From positions 2,542,001-2,606,000 of the forward strand of contig NZ_CP195105.1 of the NCBI RefSeq assembly GCF_051175565.1: DNA of 64,000 nt. Direction: 5' to 3'. Source of the stretch: Daejeonia sp002484105. Its GTDB lineage: Bacteria; Bacteroidota; Bacteroidia; Flavobacteriales; Weeksellaceae. Positions 15,843 to 25,451 of the stretch are shown here, in pieces. How positions within the stretch are numbered: position 1 is the stretch's first letter; every line of letters begins with the position of its first letter. Made by a program: the position numbers and the translations under genes. The notes under the pieces were generated by a model, which saw only the letters and a list, made by a program, of their open reading frames with translations, ran no database searches and was not told where the DNA came from.

Positions 15843-15993
15843 CAAATTTATTTTTACAGAAGGTGATAAAAATCAGTTTTCTGGATAAACAAGAAAACAG
15901 CATCCTTCTTATTAAAACAATCAAAAGTAAATAATTATTATTGAAAATCAGACCATTGGACTCCAAAAAGACCCTAAATACTGTTAAACTTTG

Positions 15994-18441
15994 TTAAATA
16001 TCCACATATACTCCCCTTTTCACTGATCGATAAGCGGTGATCTCGTCAAATTCGTCAAAGCTCTGAAGAATACATTTTTTGAAAATTTTGTAATTTTTTC
16101 CTCGTGGCAGCTTCAGCATAATCTGATACTGATAATAGGTGTTGAGACGCGGAATAGGGGATTTTTCCGGACCGAAAATGCATTCTTCCGGTAAATATTT
16201 CCGGATAACATTGCCCAGAAAGGTGGCTGCTCTTGCGGTTTTGTCTTCTTTGCGGTGTTTCAGTTCGATCAGAATCAGGCGGGTGAACGGCGGATAGTGA
16301 AATTTCCTGCGCTCTTCCAGAAAATACTGGTAGACGGCAGCTGCATCATTGTTTTTGATGAGTTGAAAAACGGAATGTTTCGGGTTATACGTCTGAAGAA
16401 TCACTTTTCCCTTCCCCGATTTTCTTCCGGCACGGCCCGAAACCTGCGTAATCAGTTGATATGCTCTTTCCTCTGCCCGGAAATCCTGTACATACAGCAT
16501 CTGATCAGCACGCGGCACGGCTACCAGCTCGATATGGTCGAAGTCAAGCCCTTTGGCAATCATCTGGGTGCCAACGATAATGTCTGTTTCACGGTCTTCA
16601 ATTTTTTCATACAGCTTTTCGTAGGCAAATTTCCGACGCATGGAATCTACATCCATACGATCTGCTTCTGCATTTGGAAAAAGTTTTAAAGTTTCCTCAT
16701 AAATCTGCTCCACACCGACACCGCGTTCATTCAGGTTCGTACTGTGACATTTGGGACAAACGGTGGGCCTGGATGCATGGCTTCCGCAGTAATGGCACTT
16801 CATTTCATTGGACGATTTGTGGTACGTCATTACCACATCACAGTTAGAGCAATAAGTGACGTAGCCGCAGCTTTCGCATTCTACAACATTGGCATACCCA
16901 CGTTTGTTGTGCAGTATCATTACCTGATTTTTCGCATCCAGAACGTGCTGTATCTCTTCCTGCAGCAACAAAGAAAAATCTCCGTTTGCTGCTTTGGTTT
17001 CCTGGGCTTCTTTAAAATCAATAAGTTCCGTTTGAGGAAGGGAAACACCACGGTAGCGTTCGCCGAGAAAAACATACTGCAGTTTGCCAATGGTTGCGAG
17101 ATAATAACTTTCTACAGAAGGCGTGGCAGAACTCAGAATGGTTTTGGCACCGTAAATTCCTGCAAGATAAAGTGCGGCATCCCTCCCGTTGAAGTAGGGC
17201 GAAACCTCGCGCGGGCGGTAGGCGTAGTCGTGTTCTTCATCAATAATGACCAGCCCAAGGTTCTGGTACGGAAGGAAAAGCGCATTGCGCGTACCAATTA
17301 CAATCTGAAGCTCATTATTCCGTACTTTTTTCCATACTTCAACCCGCTCAAAATCGGTGAGTTTCTGATGATAATACCCGAGTTTTTTTCCGTATTTCTT
17401 TTCGAGACGCAAAGTGATTTGTTTTGTCAGGGAAATCTCAGGCAACAGAATCAGTACATTTTTTCCTGAGGCCACAACCTCCTCCGACTGCTGAAGGTAA
17501 ACATGGGTTTTCCCGGACGATGTCACGCCGTGCAGCAATGCATTTTTGCCTTCGCCGAAACCGGTCTGGATTTGCCGGAGTGCCTTTTGCTGTGCCTGTG
17601 TCAGTTCTTCAAGACCTTCAGTAGGGCCATCATACAAATCGAGACGGTCTTTTGCAAGGGTATATTCTTGCAGAATTCCCTTATCTACGAGACTTTTTAC
17701 ATGTACAGAGGTGAAGTTTCCCTTGTCCAGAACTTCGGATTTGCGGATGGGTTTCTGTGTATCTTCAGAATAAATAGAAAGTACATGCAGCAAGAGCTGA
17801 TTTTGTTTGGGAGATCTTTTCAGTTGCTCAAAAACTCCGGAAATTCTGTTGTCCTGCAGAAGTTCTTCATGAATCCGGATGTACGACACTTCGCGGGCTT
17901 TGTATTTTTCGGCAATATGCTCATCAATTTGCACATATTTCAGATCAATCAGCGCATGAATGGTATGGATTATTTCGCGTTTTGGAATAAAGGCTTCAAT
18001 ATCTTTCAGATTAATCATCTGCCGGACTTCCAGTGCCTGAACAAGGAACATTTCGTTGGCGTCCAGAATTTCAAAATCAATCTGTGCATCAGGTTTCAGT
18101 TTGATATAGGTCTCGCTTTCAAGCTTAAGGGATGGCGGAAAGGCAAACCGGAACACTTCGCCAACATTGCACAGGTAATATTCCGAAAGCCAGTTCCAGA
18201 ACCGCAGCTGCTCGTCCGGAAGTATGGCAACATCATCCAGAATACTGATGATTTCTTTTGGATGAAAAGTTTCCGGAATCTGACTGTGAAGGGTATAAAT
18301 AATGCCGGTATAGATTTTTTTTCCGCCAAACGGCACCAGAACACGTTTTCCGGGTATTGCAGCGCCGGACATCCCCTCCGGAATGATATAGGTAAATGTC
18401 CCTTTAAGGTTAAGCGGAAGAATGATTTCGGCGAAATTCAA
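15994..18441 (-). CDS. priA: Primosomal protein N' (replication restart helicase PriA)
   Basis: An 815-residue superfamily 2 helicase that rebinds stalled or broken replication forks and loads the replicative helicase. The N-terminal DNA-binding domain covers about 1-200. Walker A is GVTSSGKTH (about 305) and the DEEH box is IIDEEHDYAY (about 400). The zinc-binding insert (about 520-565) has paired CxxC motifs, for example CESCGYVTYCSNC and CHYCG. A C-terminal helicase domain follows with QVSGRAGRKS. The start appears to be TTG (18439-18441), because no in-frame ATG precedes the conserved FAEIILPL. It stands alone, about 150 nt from dacB. Confidence 0.95.
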   Translation of the reverse strand: MNFAEIILPLNLKGTFTYIIPEGMSGAAIPGKRVLVPFGGKKIYTGIIYTLHSQIPETFHPKEIISILDDVAILPDEQLRFWNWLSEYYLCNVGEVFRFAFPPSLKLESETYIKLKPDAQIDFEILDANEMFLVQALEVRQMINLKDIEAFIPKREIIHTIHALIDLKYVQIDEHIAEKYKAREVSYIRIHEELLQDNRISGVFEQLKRSPKQNQLLLHVLSIYSEDTQKPIRKSEVLDKGNFTSVHVKSLVDKGILQEYTLAKDRLDLYDGPTEGLEELTQAQQKALRQIQTGFGEGKNALLHGVTSSGKTHVYLQQSEEVVASGKNVLILLPEISLTKQITLRLEKKYGKKLGYYHQKLTDFERVEVWKKVRNNELQIVIGTRNALFLPYQNLGLVIIDEEHDYAYRPREVSPYFNGRDAALYLAGIYGAKTILSSATPSVESYYLATIGKLQYVFLGERYRGVSLPQTELIDFKEAQETKAANGDFSLLLQEEIQHVLDAKNQVMILHNKRGYANVVECESCGYVTYCSNCDVVMTYHKSSNEMKCHYCGSHASRPTVCPKCHSTNLNERGVGVEQIYEETLKLFPNAEADRMDVDSMRRKFAYEKLYEKIEDRETDIIVGTQMIAKGLDFDHIELVAVPRADQMLYVQDFRAEERAYQLITQVSGRAGRKSGKGKVILQTYNPKHSVFQLIKNNDAAAVYQYFLEERRKFHYPPFTRLILIELKHRKEDKTARAATFLGNVIRKYLPEECIFGPEKSPIPRLNTYYQYQIMLKLPRGKNYKIFKKCILQSFDEFDEITAYRSVKRGVYVDI

Positions 18442-18546
18442 CGGTTTCTGTTTTTGGAAATCTGAACAGCAAAAATAACAATAAATTTCGGGCAGGTAGC
18501 AAATGCCAAAAATAAATATGACGAACCGTAGTCCGCCATATTTGTG

Positions 18547-19719
18547 TTAACGCAGATTTCTGCGCCGTTCGATTTCTTTTTTCAGGAGGGCAAGTTCTCG
18601 TCCGGTCTGCCCTGCCACAGAAGTATTTTCCTGTGCACGGCGTGTCAGATACGGGACGACATCCTTCACCGGACCGTATGGCAGATATTTACAGGTGTTG
18701 TATTTCTGCTCTCCCAAAGTATAAGTAATGTTGTCACTCATGCCATAAAGCTGTCCGAAGTAGATTTTCCGGGAATCATTCTCAAGCCCTTTCTCTCTCA
18801 TTTTATCCATGATCAGCTCGGTAGAGCGCTCGTTATGGGTACCGAAAAATGCCGAAATACGGTCCAGATGTTCCATCACAAAGCCAATGGCAGCATTGTA
18901 ATTGTCATCAGCAGCCTGTTTGCTGGGCTGTATGGGATCTGGATAGCGCATTTCCTGTGCACGCAATCTTTCCTTTTCCATGTAGGCACCGCGTACAAAC
19001 TTATAGCCCAGGAAATAATGGTTTTCTCTGGCCCTTTCCAGGTCTTCTTTCAAATATTCGATGCGTCCGGTTCTGTACATCTGTATGGTGTTCCATACAA
19101 TTGGTTTTTCCTGGTTATATTTTGCCATCATCCGGTTTACAAGATTATCTACCGCGGTTTGTATCCAGCTTTCTTCAGCATCTACCATCAATATGACATT
19201 TTTTTCGTAGGCAAAGCGGCAGGCTTCTTCATAGCGGCCCACGACTTTTTCCCATTCGGCTTTTTCAGAACTGGTCAGCTCGTTTCCGCTTTGTACCTGA
19301 GCATAGAGATCAAGTCTCCCAAAACCTGTCGGCTTGAAGACCACAAACGGAATGGCTGGGTTGCCTTCTGCAAACTTGATGTTTTCTTTGGTTTCCTGAA
19401 AGGTATGGTCGAAGGTCGCTTCGTCTTCCTTACCTTCTATTGCATAGTCGAAAATGCTCCCGATATGATGCTTGAACATTTTCTTGACTACCTGCATACT
19501 TTGCTCCCGGGTGACGCCACCACAGAACTGTTCGAATAAAGTATTCCTGACAAGATTTTCCACAAACGGAAAATTATTCTGCACCGTAAAGTTCAGTGCT
19601 TTGATTCCTGCGTTGGTTACGGCAGGATACTGGATCATCGTAAACATCCATTTGGCTTTTTCAAGCTGCTGTGTGGATTTGTCAGCAAAAGCAAGTTTTG
19701 TATCGTTGAAAAGGGACAT
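18547..19719 (-). CDS. Proline dehydrogenase
   Basis: A 390-residue FAD-dependent monofunctional proline dehydrogenase that oxidises proline to pyrroline-5-carboxylate. The family's beta/alpha-barrel is seen in PFVVFKPTGFGRLDLY (about 133), ILMVDAEESWIQTAVD (about 185), KFVRGAYMEKERLRA (about 246) and FGTHNERST (about 300); the arginine pair near YLPYGPVKDVVPYLTRRAQEN binds substrate. The next enzyme, pruA, is a separate gene 41 kb away, unlike the fused PutA of enterobacteria. Divergent from aroB with back-to-back promoters in a 91-nt gap. Confidence 0.93.
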   Translation of the reverse strand: MSLFNDTKLAFADKSTQQLEKAKWMFTMIQYPAVTNAGIKALNFTVQNNFPFVENLVRNTLFEQFCGGVTREQSMQVVKKMFKHHIGSIFDYAIEGKEDEATFDHTFQETKENIKFAEGNPAIPFVVFKPTGFGRLDLYAQVQSGNELTSSEKAEWEKVVGRYEEACRFAYEKNVILMVDAEESWIQTAVDNLVNRMMAKYNQEKPIVWNTIQMYRTGRIEYLKEDLERARENHYFLGYKFVRGAYMEKERLRAQEMRYPDPIQPSKQAADDNYNAAIGFVMEHLDRISAFFGTHNERSTELIMDKMREKGLENDSRKIYFGQLYGMSDNITYTLGEQKYNTCKYLPYGPVKDVVPYLTRRAQENTSVAGQTGRELALLKKEIERRRNLR

Positions 19720-19742
19720 GATATATTAAAAATTGAGTCTGA

Positions 19743-19777
19743 CAAAGTTAATAAACACAGGCAATTGCGGAAACAAT
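19743..19777 (-). promoter_or_regulatory. Promoter of proline dehydrogenase
   Basis: On the - strand, TAACTTTG (complement of 19743-19750) fits TAnnTTTG. An ATTG-like -33 element (complement of 19774-19777) is a little over 20 nt upstream. Predicted start near 19736, ATG at 19719. Confidence 0.45.
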
Positions 19778-19794
19778 TTAATCCTTTAAATTTG
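19764..19794 (+). promoter_or_regulatory. Promoter of aroB
   Basis: TTG at 19765-19767, 19 nt, then TAAATTTG at 19787-19794. Start expected near 19801 and ATG at 19811. It overlaps the opposing proline dehydrogenase promoter. Confidence 0.55.
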
Positions 19795-19810
19795 CAGAAA
19801 ATTTACTTTT

Positions 19811-20851
19811 ATGATTACCCTACTCGACCCGGATTTCTCTGCGCTCAATCAGTACATCAAAAATACACGCCCAAGCAGGCTTTTTTTTGTAACGGACGGC
19901 AACACACATGAAAACTGCCTTCCCGTAACACTGGCCAACCTGGAGACCGGTATTCCATACGAAATTCTGGAAATTGAGGCCGGTGAAGAAATGAAAAATA
20001 TCGAAACGGCAACCCAGCTCTGGGAAATCCTCGCCGAGTATGAAACGGATCGCAAAGCCCTCATCATCAATCTGGGCGGCGGTGTGATAAGCGATATGGG
20101 CGGTTTTGTCGCTTCTACTTATAAAAGAGGGATTGCGTTTGTGAATATGCCCACTTCCCTGCTGGGGATGTGTGATGCATCGATTGGTGGGAAAACCGGT
20201 ATCGACCTGAAATTCCTGAAAAATATCGTGGGCACCTTTGCCCTTCCGAAACACATTTTTGTTTTTCCAGGTTTCCTGCAGACATTACCCTTCAAGGAAC
20301 TCCGCAGTGGCTTTGCAGAAATGCTGAAACACGGACTGATTGCTGATGCCGGACATTGGAAAAACCTGACTGCTATCGAAACCCTGACCGCTGAAAGTAT
20401 CGCACCGCATATTGAAACCTCCATGAAGATCAAGCAGAAAGTGGTAGACGAAGATTTCCGCGAACAAAACATCCGCAAAATACTCAACTTCGGACACACC
20501 ATTGGGCATGCTGTGGAAAGTCTGTGCCTGCAGGCGGGAAATCTGATCCCCCATGGAGAAGCTGTGGCTGCCGGCATGATCTGCGAAACGCATCTGGCTT
20601 TTCTGGAAGGCCTTCTTTCAGAAAAAAATGCACAGAATATTATTACCGCCATCAGACGGTATTATCCGGATCTCGACCTGCTCAGCTTCCAGAATGAGGA
20701 AATCCTTAGACTCATGCTCAATGACAAGAAAAATGAAGACGGAAAAATCAACTTTTCCCTGATTGATGGCATCGGTTCTTGCCGCTACGACTACCGTTGC
20801 AGCCGCGAAAACATCCTGCAAAGTATCTCTTTTTATAAAAACCTCAATTAA
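19811..20851 (+). CDS. aroB: 3-dehydroquinate synthase
   Basis: A 346-residue NAD- and metal-dependent enzyme that closes the ring in step two of the shikimate pathway. Signatures: GGGVISDMGGFVASTYKRG (about 79-97, NAD site), SLLGMCDASIGGKTGID (about 115-131), and the metal ligands in GHTIGHAVE (about 230) and HGEAVAAGM (about 250). Length fits the family. It has its own promoter and is followed by about 250 nt of AT-rich non-coding sequence before the barrel protein. pheA at 34279 is the other aromatic-pathway gene in the window. Confidence 0.95.
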   Translation: MITLLDPDFSALNQYIKNTRPSRLFFVTDGNTHENCLPVTLANLETGIPYEILEIEAGEEMKNIETATQLWEILAEYETDRKALIINLGGGVISDMGGFVASTYKRGIAFVNMPTSLLGMCDASIGGKTGIDLKFLKNIVGTFALPKHIFVFPGFLQTLPFKELRSGFAEMLKHGLIADAGHWKNLTAIETLTAESIAPHIETSMKIKQKVVDEDFREQNIRKILNFGHTIGHAVESLCLQAGNLIPHGEAVAAGMICETHLAFLEGLLSEKNAQNIITAIRRYYPDLDLLSFQNEEILRLMLNDKKNEDGKINFSLIDGIGSCRYDYRCSRENILQSISFYKNLN

Positions 20852-21101
20852 TTTCGGAGATTTTCACAAAATTGTAATCCTGAAAACAATACCAATAATC
20901 TTATAATGCATTGATTTTAATCATTTGGTTTTCAATGTTTTAAATTAAACAAAAATTTAAACAAATGTTTATTTTTTGGAATATTTCGCCGCTTTCGAAA
21001 ACATTTTGGCAAAGAATTTGAAAGTATGGGAAATGTCTATTTCAAACGAAGTAGTAAAATTTAAAATTAGAAAAGAAAGTAAAAAATTAAAATTAAAAAT
21101 T

Positions 21102-21704
21102 ATGAAAAAGTTATTTTTAGGAGTAGGACTTGTAGCAGCTACCATGTCATTTGCACAGACTTTTGGTGTTAAAGGCGGTATGAACGTTTCTTCAATTTCC
21201 AAAGATGGAGGTTTGAGCGATACAAAATCCAAAATCGGTTTTAACGCAGGTTTATTCATGAACGCTCCAATTTCTGAAGAATTCAGCATCCAGCCGGAAG
21301 TTATTTATAACGATCTCGGTTCTAAAGTAAAATATACACTGAATGGTGCCAACAATAATGTAGAATACAGCACAAATCTCGGGTATATTGCTGTTCCGGT
21401 AATGTTCCAGTACAATGCTACTCCGGCATTCTATGTTGAAGCAGGTCCTGAATTCGGATTCCTTGTTAATGCTAAAAGTAAAATCAAATCCGGCGATTCT
21501 TCTGCATCCTATGATTTGGATACAGACAACTTCAACACCTTTAATGCAGGTCTTGGCTTGGGTGCAGGATATTATTTCACTCCAAATCTTGGTCTTACTG
21601 CAAGATATACAGCAGGGCTGACTAAAATTGGTAAAGACAATACGGCGTATTCAGACTCCAAAAACAACGTGTTCCAGGTTGGTCTGGCTTACAAATTCAA
21701 ATAA
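21102..21704 (+). CDS. Outer-membrane beta-barrel protein (porin-like)
   Basis: A 200-residue outer-membrane protein of the PorT/OmpX-like beta-barrel group common in Bacteroidetes. The signal peptide is residues 1-19 (MKKLFLGVGLVAATMSFAQ). Mature sequence opens TFGVKGGMNVSS and shows alternating strands ending in an aromatic: LSIQPEVIYNDLGS-type, YIAVPVMFQYN, AFYVEAGPEFGFLV, GLTARYTAGLTKIG, and a C-terminal VFQVGLAYKFK. I chose the ATG at 21102 because it starts the signal peptide; the frame is open upstream to 20976. A strong terminator follows. Confidence 0.88.
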   Translation: MKKLFLGVGLVAATMSFAQTFGVKGGMNVSSISKDGGLSDTKSKIGFNAGLFMNAPISEEFSIQPEVIYNDLGSKVKYTLNGANNNVEYSTNLGYIAVPVMFQYNATPAFYVEAGPEFGFLVNAKSKIKSGDSSASYDLDTDNFNTFNAGLGLGAGYYFTPNLGLTARYTAGLTKIGKDNTAYSDSKNNVFQVGLAYKFK

Positions 21705-21730
21705 CAGACGATTATCCGTCACACAATACA

Positions 21731-21762
21731 AAGAAGCTGTCCGGTTCGGGCAGCTTCTTTTA
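21731..21762 (+). terminator. Terminator after the barrel protein
   Basis: Stem GAAGCTGTCC with GGGCAGCTTC (one G-T pair), loop GGTTC, then a T run. It lies between convergent genes and may serve both. Confidence 0.8.
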
Positions 21763-21777
21763 TATGGAAATACGGGA

Positions 21778-22728
21778 CTACCGGCTGTTGCAGTCCCGTA
21801 CGTCCGAAACCATCAGTCGCTGGCTGGAAGTATTCGCCGGAACAGCAACATCCTTAGACGGGATATAATAGACAGAGGAAAGTGTCTCCGGCACATAAAT
21901 CCGGATTTTCATCCGCGAATAACCGCTTGGCAAATACGAAATCCAGAAGCCTTCCGGATGCAGCCCCCATGTACCGTATGCCACCGAAGACTTTCCGGGA
22001 TTGACACCAGCGAGCATCGCCAGTTTCTCAAGATCACTGTACGAATAGCTGCTTGCCGAGAAATAGCCACGAATTTTATTTTCTGCTTCCAGAACGGCCT
22101 GCACGGGTTTTGGCAGTTTCGCCGTAAGACTGTTCATCACGCTGTCAGGCAGCAGACCTATTCCCATTCCGGAGAGTTTCAGAAGTTCTGCTTGGGTCAG
22201 CAGCCGGGCCGCAGTAACCTGTAATCCGGAATTCAGATTTTTGAAATCTGTTTTGGCAATGATGGCCCAGATCAGTGACTGCACATCCCGCTGATCGACT
22301 TCGGGATGACGATACCAACTGTCGACCAGCGCCTGAATAATTTTCTCCTTCGGGCCTTTCAGCGGAGCGTACAGATAACCATCGCCTTCGCCCGGTGCAT
22401 AGGTTCCGGCTTTAAGACAAAAACTTTTTACACTGATTTCATAATATCCCGGCTGAAGGAGATACCCCTGGTCTGTAAAATCAGCATTGCACAAGGATAC
22501 AAATCCGGCATTTTCAGCAAACGATGGTGCTTTCACATCGCGGATATTGCAATCTTTGAAATTGGTCGTAATAGCCTCGGTGGTAATGGCATTCATGACT
22601 TTGTCGCCGGCAAGTTTCGTGGTCTGCTCCCGGGCTTTGTCTTTAATCTTACTTTTAATCAGATCCATAATCTGCGCCTGATATAAAAATGACATCATCA
22701 AGGCAAGAAAGAGAGTGGTTTTTTTCAT
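21778..22728 (-). CDS. Secreted protein of unknown function
   Basis: A 316-residue exported protein with signal peptide at 1-18 (MKKTTLFLALMMSFLYQA). It carries four to five cysteines (in FKDCNIRD, SLCNAD, KSFCLKAG, and CNSR at the end) that may form disulfides. A central helical segment includes QALVDSWYRHPEVDQRDVQSLIWAI, and a C-terminal part of likely beta structure includes WGLHPEGFWISYLPSGYSRMKIRIYVPE. I do not recognise a family. It is a single-gene unit, convergent with the barrel protein upstream and followed on the right by a separate - strand operon. Confidence 0.7.
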   Translation of the reverse strand: MKKTTLFLALMMSFLYQAQIMDLIKSKIKDKAREQTTKLAGDKVMNAITTEAITTNFKDCNIRDVKAPSFAENAGFVSLCNADFTDQGYLLQPGYYEISVKSFCLKAGTYAPGEGDGYLYAPLKGPKEKIIQALVDSWYRHPEVDQRDVQSLIWAIIAKTDFKNLNSGLQVTAARLLTQAELLKLSGMGIGLLPDSVMNSLTAKLPKPVQAVLEAENKIRGYFSASSYSYSDLEKLAMLAGVNPGKSSVAYGTWGLHPEGFWISYLPSGYSRMKIRIYVPETLSSVYYIPSKDVAVPANTSSQRLMVSDVRDCNSR

Positions 22729-22842
22729 GAGACAGGTATTTTCAGTTGTTGCTAAGATACTGAAAAAAACCTGTTTTTTTAAATAAATAAAAGTTAAACA
22801 ATTGTTTTACAAATACATAAATCCAATATAATAATACAACAT

Positions 22843-24021
22843 TCAGTTTTTGGCATCATGATATTTGGGTACCTTCAGAATAATACGGAAAGTCGTTCCC
22901 TTACCTGGCTCCGATTGCAGGATACGCAAATCGCCGTTATGGTATTCCTTGATGACTCTTTTTGCCAGGCTCAGTCCCAGCCCCCACCCGCGTTTTTTTG
23001 TAGAATAGCCGGGCTTGAAAACATTGCGCATCTGCTGGCTCGTCATCCCGCAGCCGGTATCCCGGAAGTCAATGTATATATTCTGTCCTTTTTCAGAAAG
23101 GATAATATCCATTTTTCCGACTCCCTTCATCGCGTCCACTGCATTTTTCACCATATTCTCAATTACCCAGCTGAACAGGATACGGTTGTGCGGAACCAGA
23201 ATTTCCTGTTCGGGCATGGCCAGACTGAAGTTGACTTTGGTGGAAATTCTCGATTTCAGATAATCAAAATTCTGCTGTATGGTTTCCCGGATATTATAAT
23301 CATTGAGTTCGGGTACAGAACCAATTTTGGAGAAACGTTCCGAAATGGTTTTCAGGCGCGATACATCTTTTTCAATCTCCCGTGCGGCCATCATTCCAGG
23401 ATTTTCCATTTTCATGATTTCAATCCACCCAATCATGGACGAAAGCGGTGTACCAATCTGATGCGCAGTTTCTTTGGCAAGACCTGCCCAAACAAATCCT
23501 TCATCGGTTTTCTTCACCGTGCGCATGAACCAAAAAGAAAACATCAGATACGCAAATATAAAAAGCCCAAGCAAGTAAGGCGAATAGCGGAGATTGTTCA
23601 GTAACCGGGAGTTGTCATAATATACATACTGGTTGTTGCCATCCGGAAATTTGATTTCAACAGGCGGATAGTTCTTCCCGATTGAGGCAGCATAGGCGGC
23701 AAGCTTTTTACTGTCCGATGCAATATCTTCCGGTAGATTTCTGCTGTCCAAAGGCTGTCCGTGATTGTCTGTGATGACGACGGGAATACTGTTATTGGAA
23801 CGGTAGATTTCCAGAACAAGGTCCTGAACTTCAGGATCGGGCGCCACAACATCCTGCTGAAATTTTATGGCCTTCACAAAGAGATCTATACGCTTGATTT
23901 CCTCCTTACGCAGATAATCGACCAGAAAAAACGAAGCCACCACAATCACCACCGTTACCAGGGTGAGCAACACAAAAACAAACCAGCTGTTGATCCTGAA
24001 AATGAACGATCTTAACTTCAA
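22843..24021 (-). CDS. Orphan sensor histidine kinase
   Basis: A 392-residue membrane histidine kinase. Two transmembrane segments (about 13-36 and 148-165) flank a periplasmic sensor of about 110 residues. The dimerisation/phosphoacceptor box has H187 in KETAHQIGTPLSS. The HATPase domain shows the N box (ENMVKNAVDAM, about 290), G1 (DTGCGM, about 320) and G2 (GWGLGLSLAKRV, about 345). The start is a TTG (24019-24021), 7 nt after the stop of the upstream dacB paralogue, so the two are probably co-transcribed. No response regulator is adjacent. A link to cell-wall sensing is only a guess from position. Confidence 0.88.
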   Translation of the reverse strand: MKLRSFIFRINSWFVFVLLTLVTVVIVVASFFLVDYLRKEEIKRIDLFVKAIKFQQDVVAPDPEVQDLVLEIYRSNNSIPVVITDNHGQPLDSRNLPEDIASDSKKLAAYAASIGKNYPPVEIKFPDGNNQYVYYDNSRLLNNLRYSPYLLGLFIFAYLMFSFWFMRTVKKTDEGFVWAGLAKETAHQIGTPLSSMIGWIEIMKMENPGMMAAREIEKDVSRLKTISERFSKIGSVPELNDYNIRETIQQNFDYLKSRISTKVNFSLAMPEQEILVPHNRILFSWVIENMVKNAVDAMKGVGKMDIILSEKGQNIYIDFRDTGCGMTSQQMRNVFKPGYSTKKRGWGLGLSLAKRVIKEYHNGDLRILQSEPGKGTTFRIILKVPKYHDAKN

Positions 24022-24028
24022 AAGAAAA

Positions 24029-25402
24029 CTATTTTAGCGTATTCAAAATTTTATACAGAGCATCGCTGATATTGCTACCCTGATAATTGTTGATGATAAT
24101 GGAAAATGTATAGCCCTTGTAATATCCCGCAAAGGATTTGGTATCTTTCATGGTGCCGCTTTTCATCTTCATACCGTTGCCCTGCGTCGGAAATCCTTCA
24201 TAGAAAACATCAAACCAAGGCTGCTTTCTGGCATAGAGCAGTGCCTGAACTTCAGCCCTTGCAGAGACATAATTCTGGGGAGACAGCCCGCTGCCGTCAG
24301 CAAAGTTAATCATTGCGGCATTGATGCCCTTTCCTTTCCAGAAATTTTTCATATAGCGGATACCGGCATCAAAACTACCTTCTCCGGTTTTTTCCCGGGC
24401 AAGGGTCTTGACGAAGGTTTCACCGTAGAGATTCACACTTTTGCGCATCAACCAGTATATCATTTTTTCGAGTGGCGGCGAAGCGTATAGCAGCAAAACA
24501 TTTCCTTTGGGGACTACTGCTGTTTTTTCGCCTTTCAGCTTCTGCCCGGACGTTGTGATAATATTTCCGTTAAAACGGATTCCTGCAGATTTCAGCCAGC
24601 CGCTGATTTCTGTTCCCAGACTCAATGGGGGATTCGGGTTGGCTCCGGAAACCGTCATGGTTTTTCCTCCGGGAAGCATCCCACTGATTAAAGCCGCTTC
24701 TGAGTGAGGCGCCGTAAAAATGAGACTTTGGTCCGAATTTCCTCCGACTGCAAGCTCCGATACCCACGAAAGCCCGGGCATGTCAACATTGCTGTTCTCC
24801 ACTTCGTTACCGCGTATTTTCAGATCGAACTGATTTTCCCGCCAGTTTACGCCCCAGACACCGGCGCCATAATAGTTTCCCATATCATTCCATGGCCATC
24901 CACCCGGCACGGTCTGGAAATCGAACCACGAATCGTCAATCACCAGATCTCCGTCTACCGATGTTATTCCTTTTTCCTGAAGGGCAGCAATCAGTTTTTC
25001 CTTAAAGTTTTCGGGTTTGTAGCTTTCATAGCGCCAGCTTCCCAAAGTGGGATCGCCGTTGGATGTCACAAACAAACTGCCGCTCAAGCTGCCCTGGCTG
25101 AGATTTCCGGAGTAAGAAACTGTTGTAGTATACCTGTACTCTTTTCCCAAGATTTCCAGAGCACAGGCAGCGGTAAAAATCTTCTGTGTTGATGCTGTAG
25201 AAAGCCCTTTATTACCATTATATTCGTAGACCAATTTTCCATTCTCATCAGACACATATACTGACAAATTTGCAGAGTAGGCAGCCGGTGTATCCATCAG
25301 GTTTTTCACTGCCTGATCGAGTTTGGTAGCTACCGTCTGTGCAGAAATGACGTGACACCAGATTATGGCTCCTGCAGCAACAATACTTTTAATTGACTTC
25401 AT
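24029..25402 (-). CDS. dacB: PBP4-type D-alanyl-D-alanine carboxypeptidase/endopeptidase (paralogue 2)
   Basis: A 457-residue second member of the PBP4 family, clearly diverged from the copy at 14394. Signal peptide ends near WCHVISAQ. Motifs: S-T-Q-K (about 71-74, in TASTQKIFT), S-V-N (in RKSVNLYGE) and K-S-G in place of K-T-G (in KMKSGTMKDTKSFAGYYKGY). The ATG at 25402 gives a standard signal peptide; one six codons upstream (25420) is also in frame. It is the first gene of a likely operon with the histidine kinase. Expected to act on peptidoglycan in the periplasm. Confidence 0.9.
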   Translation of the reverse strand: MKSIKSIVAAGAIIWCHVISAQTVATKLDQAVKNLMDTPAAYSANLSVYVSDENGKLVYEYNGNKGLSTASTQKIFTAACALEILGKEYRYTTTVSYSGNLSQGSLSGSLFVTSNGDPTLGSWRYESYKPENFKEKLIAALQEKGITSVDGDLVIDDSWFDFQTVPGGWPWNDMGNYYGAGVWGVNWRENQFDLKIRGNEVENSNVDMPGLSWVSELAVGGNSDQSLIFTAPHSEAALISGMLPGGKTMTVSGANPNPPLSLGTEISGWLKSAGIRFNGNIITTSGQKLKGEKTAVVPKGNVLLLYASPPLEKMIYWLMRKSVNLYGETFVKTLAREKTGEGSFDAGIRYMKNFWKGKGINAAMINFADGSGLSPQNYVSARAEVQALLYARKQPWFDVFYEGFPTQGNGMKMKSGTMKDTKSFAGYYKGYTFSIIINNYQGSNISDALYKILNTLK

Positions 25403-25451
25403 GGATTTTCTTTCATTCATTTACACTATTGATAACGGTAAACCGTTTTTT

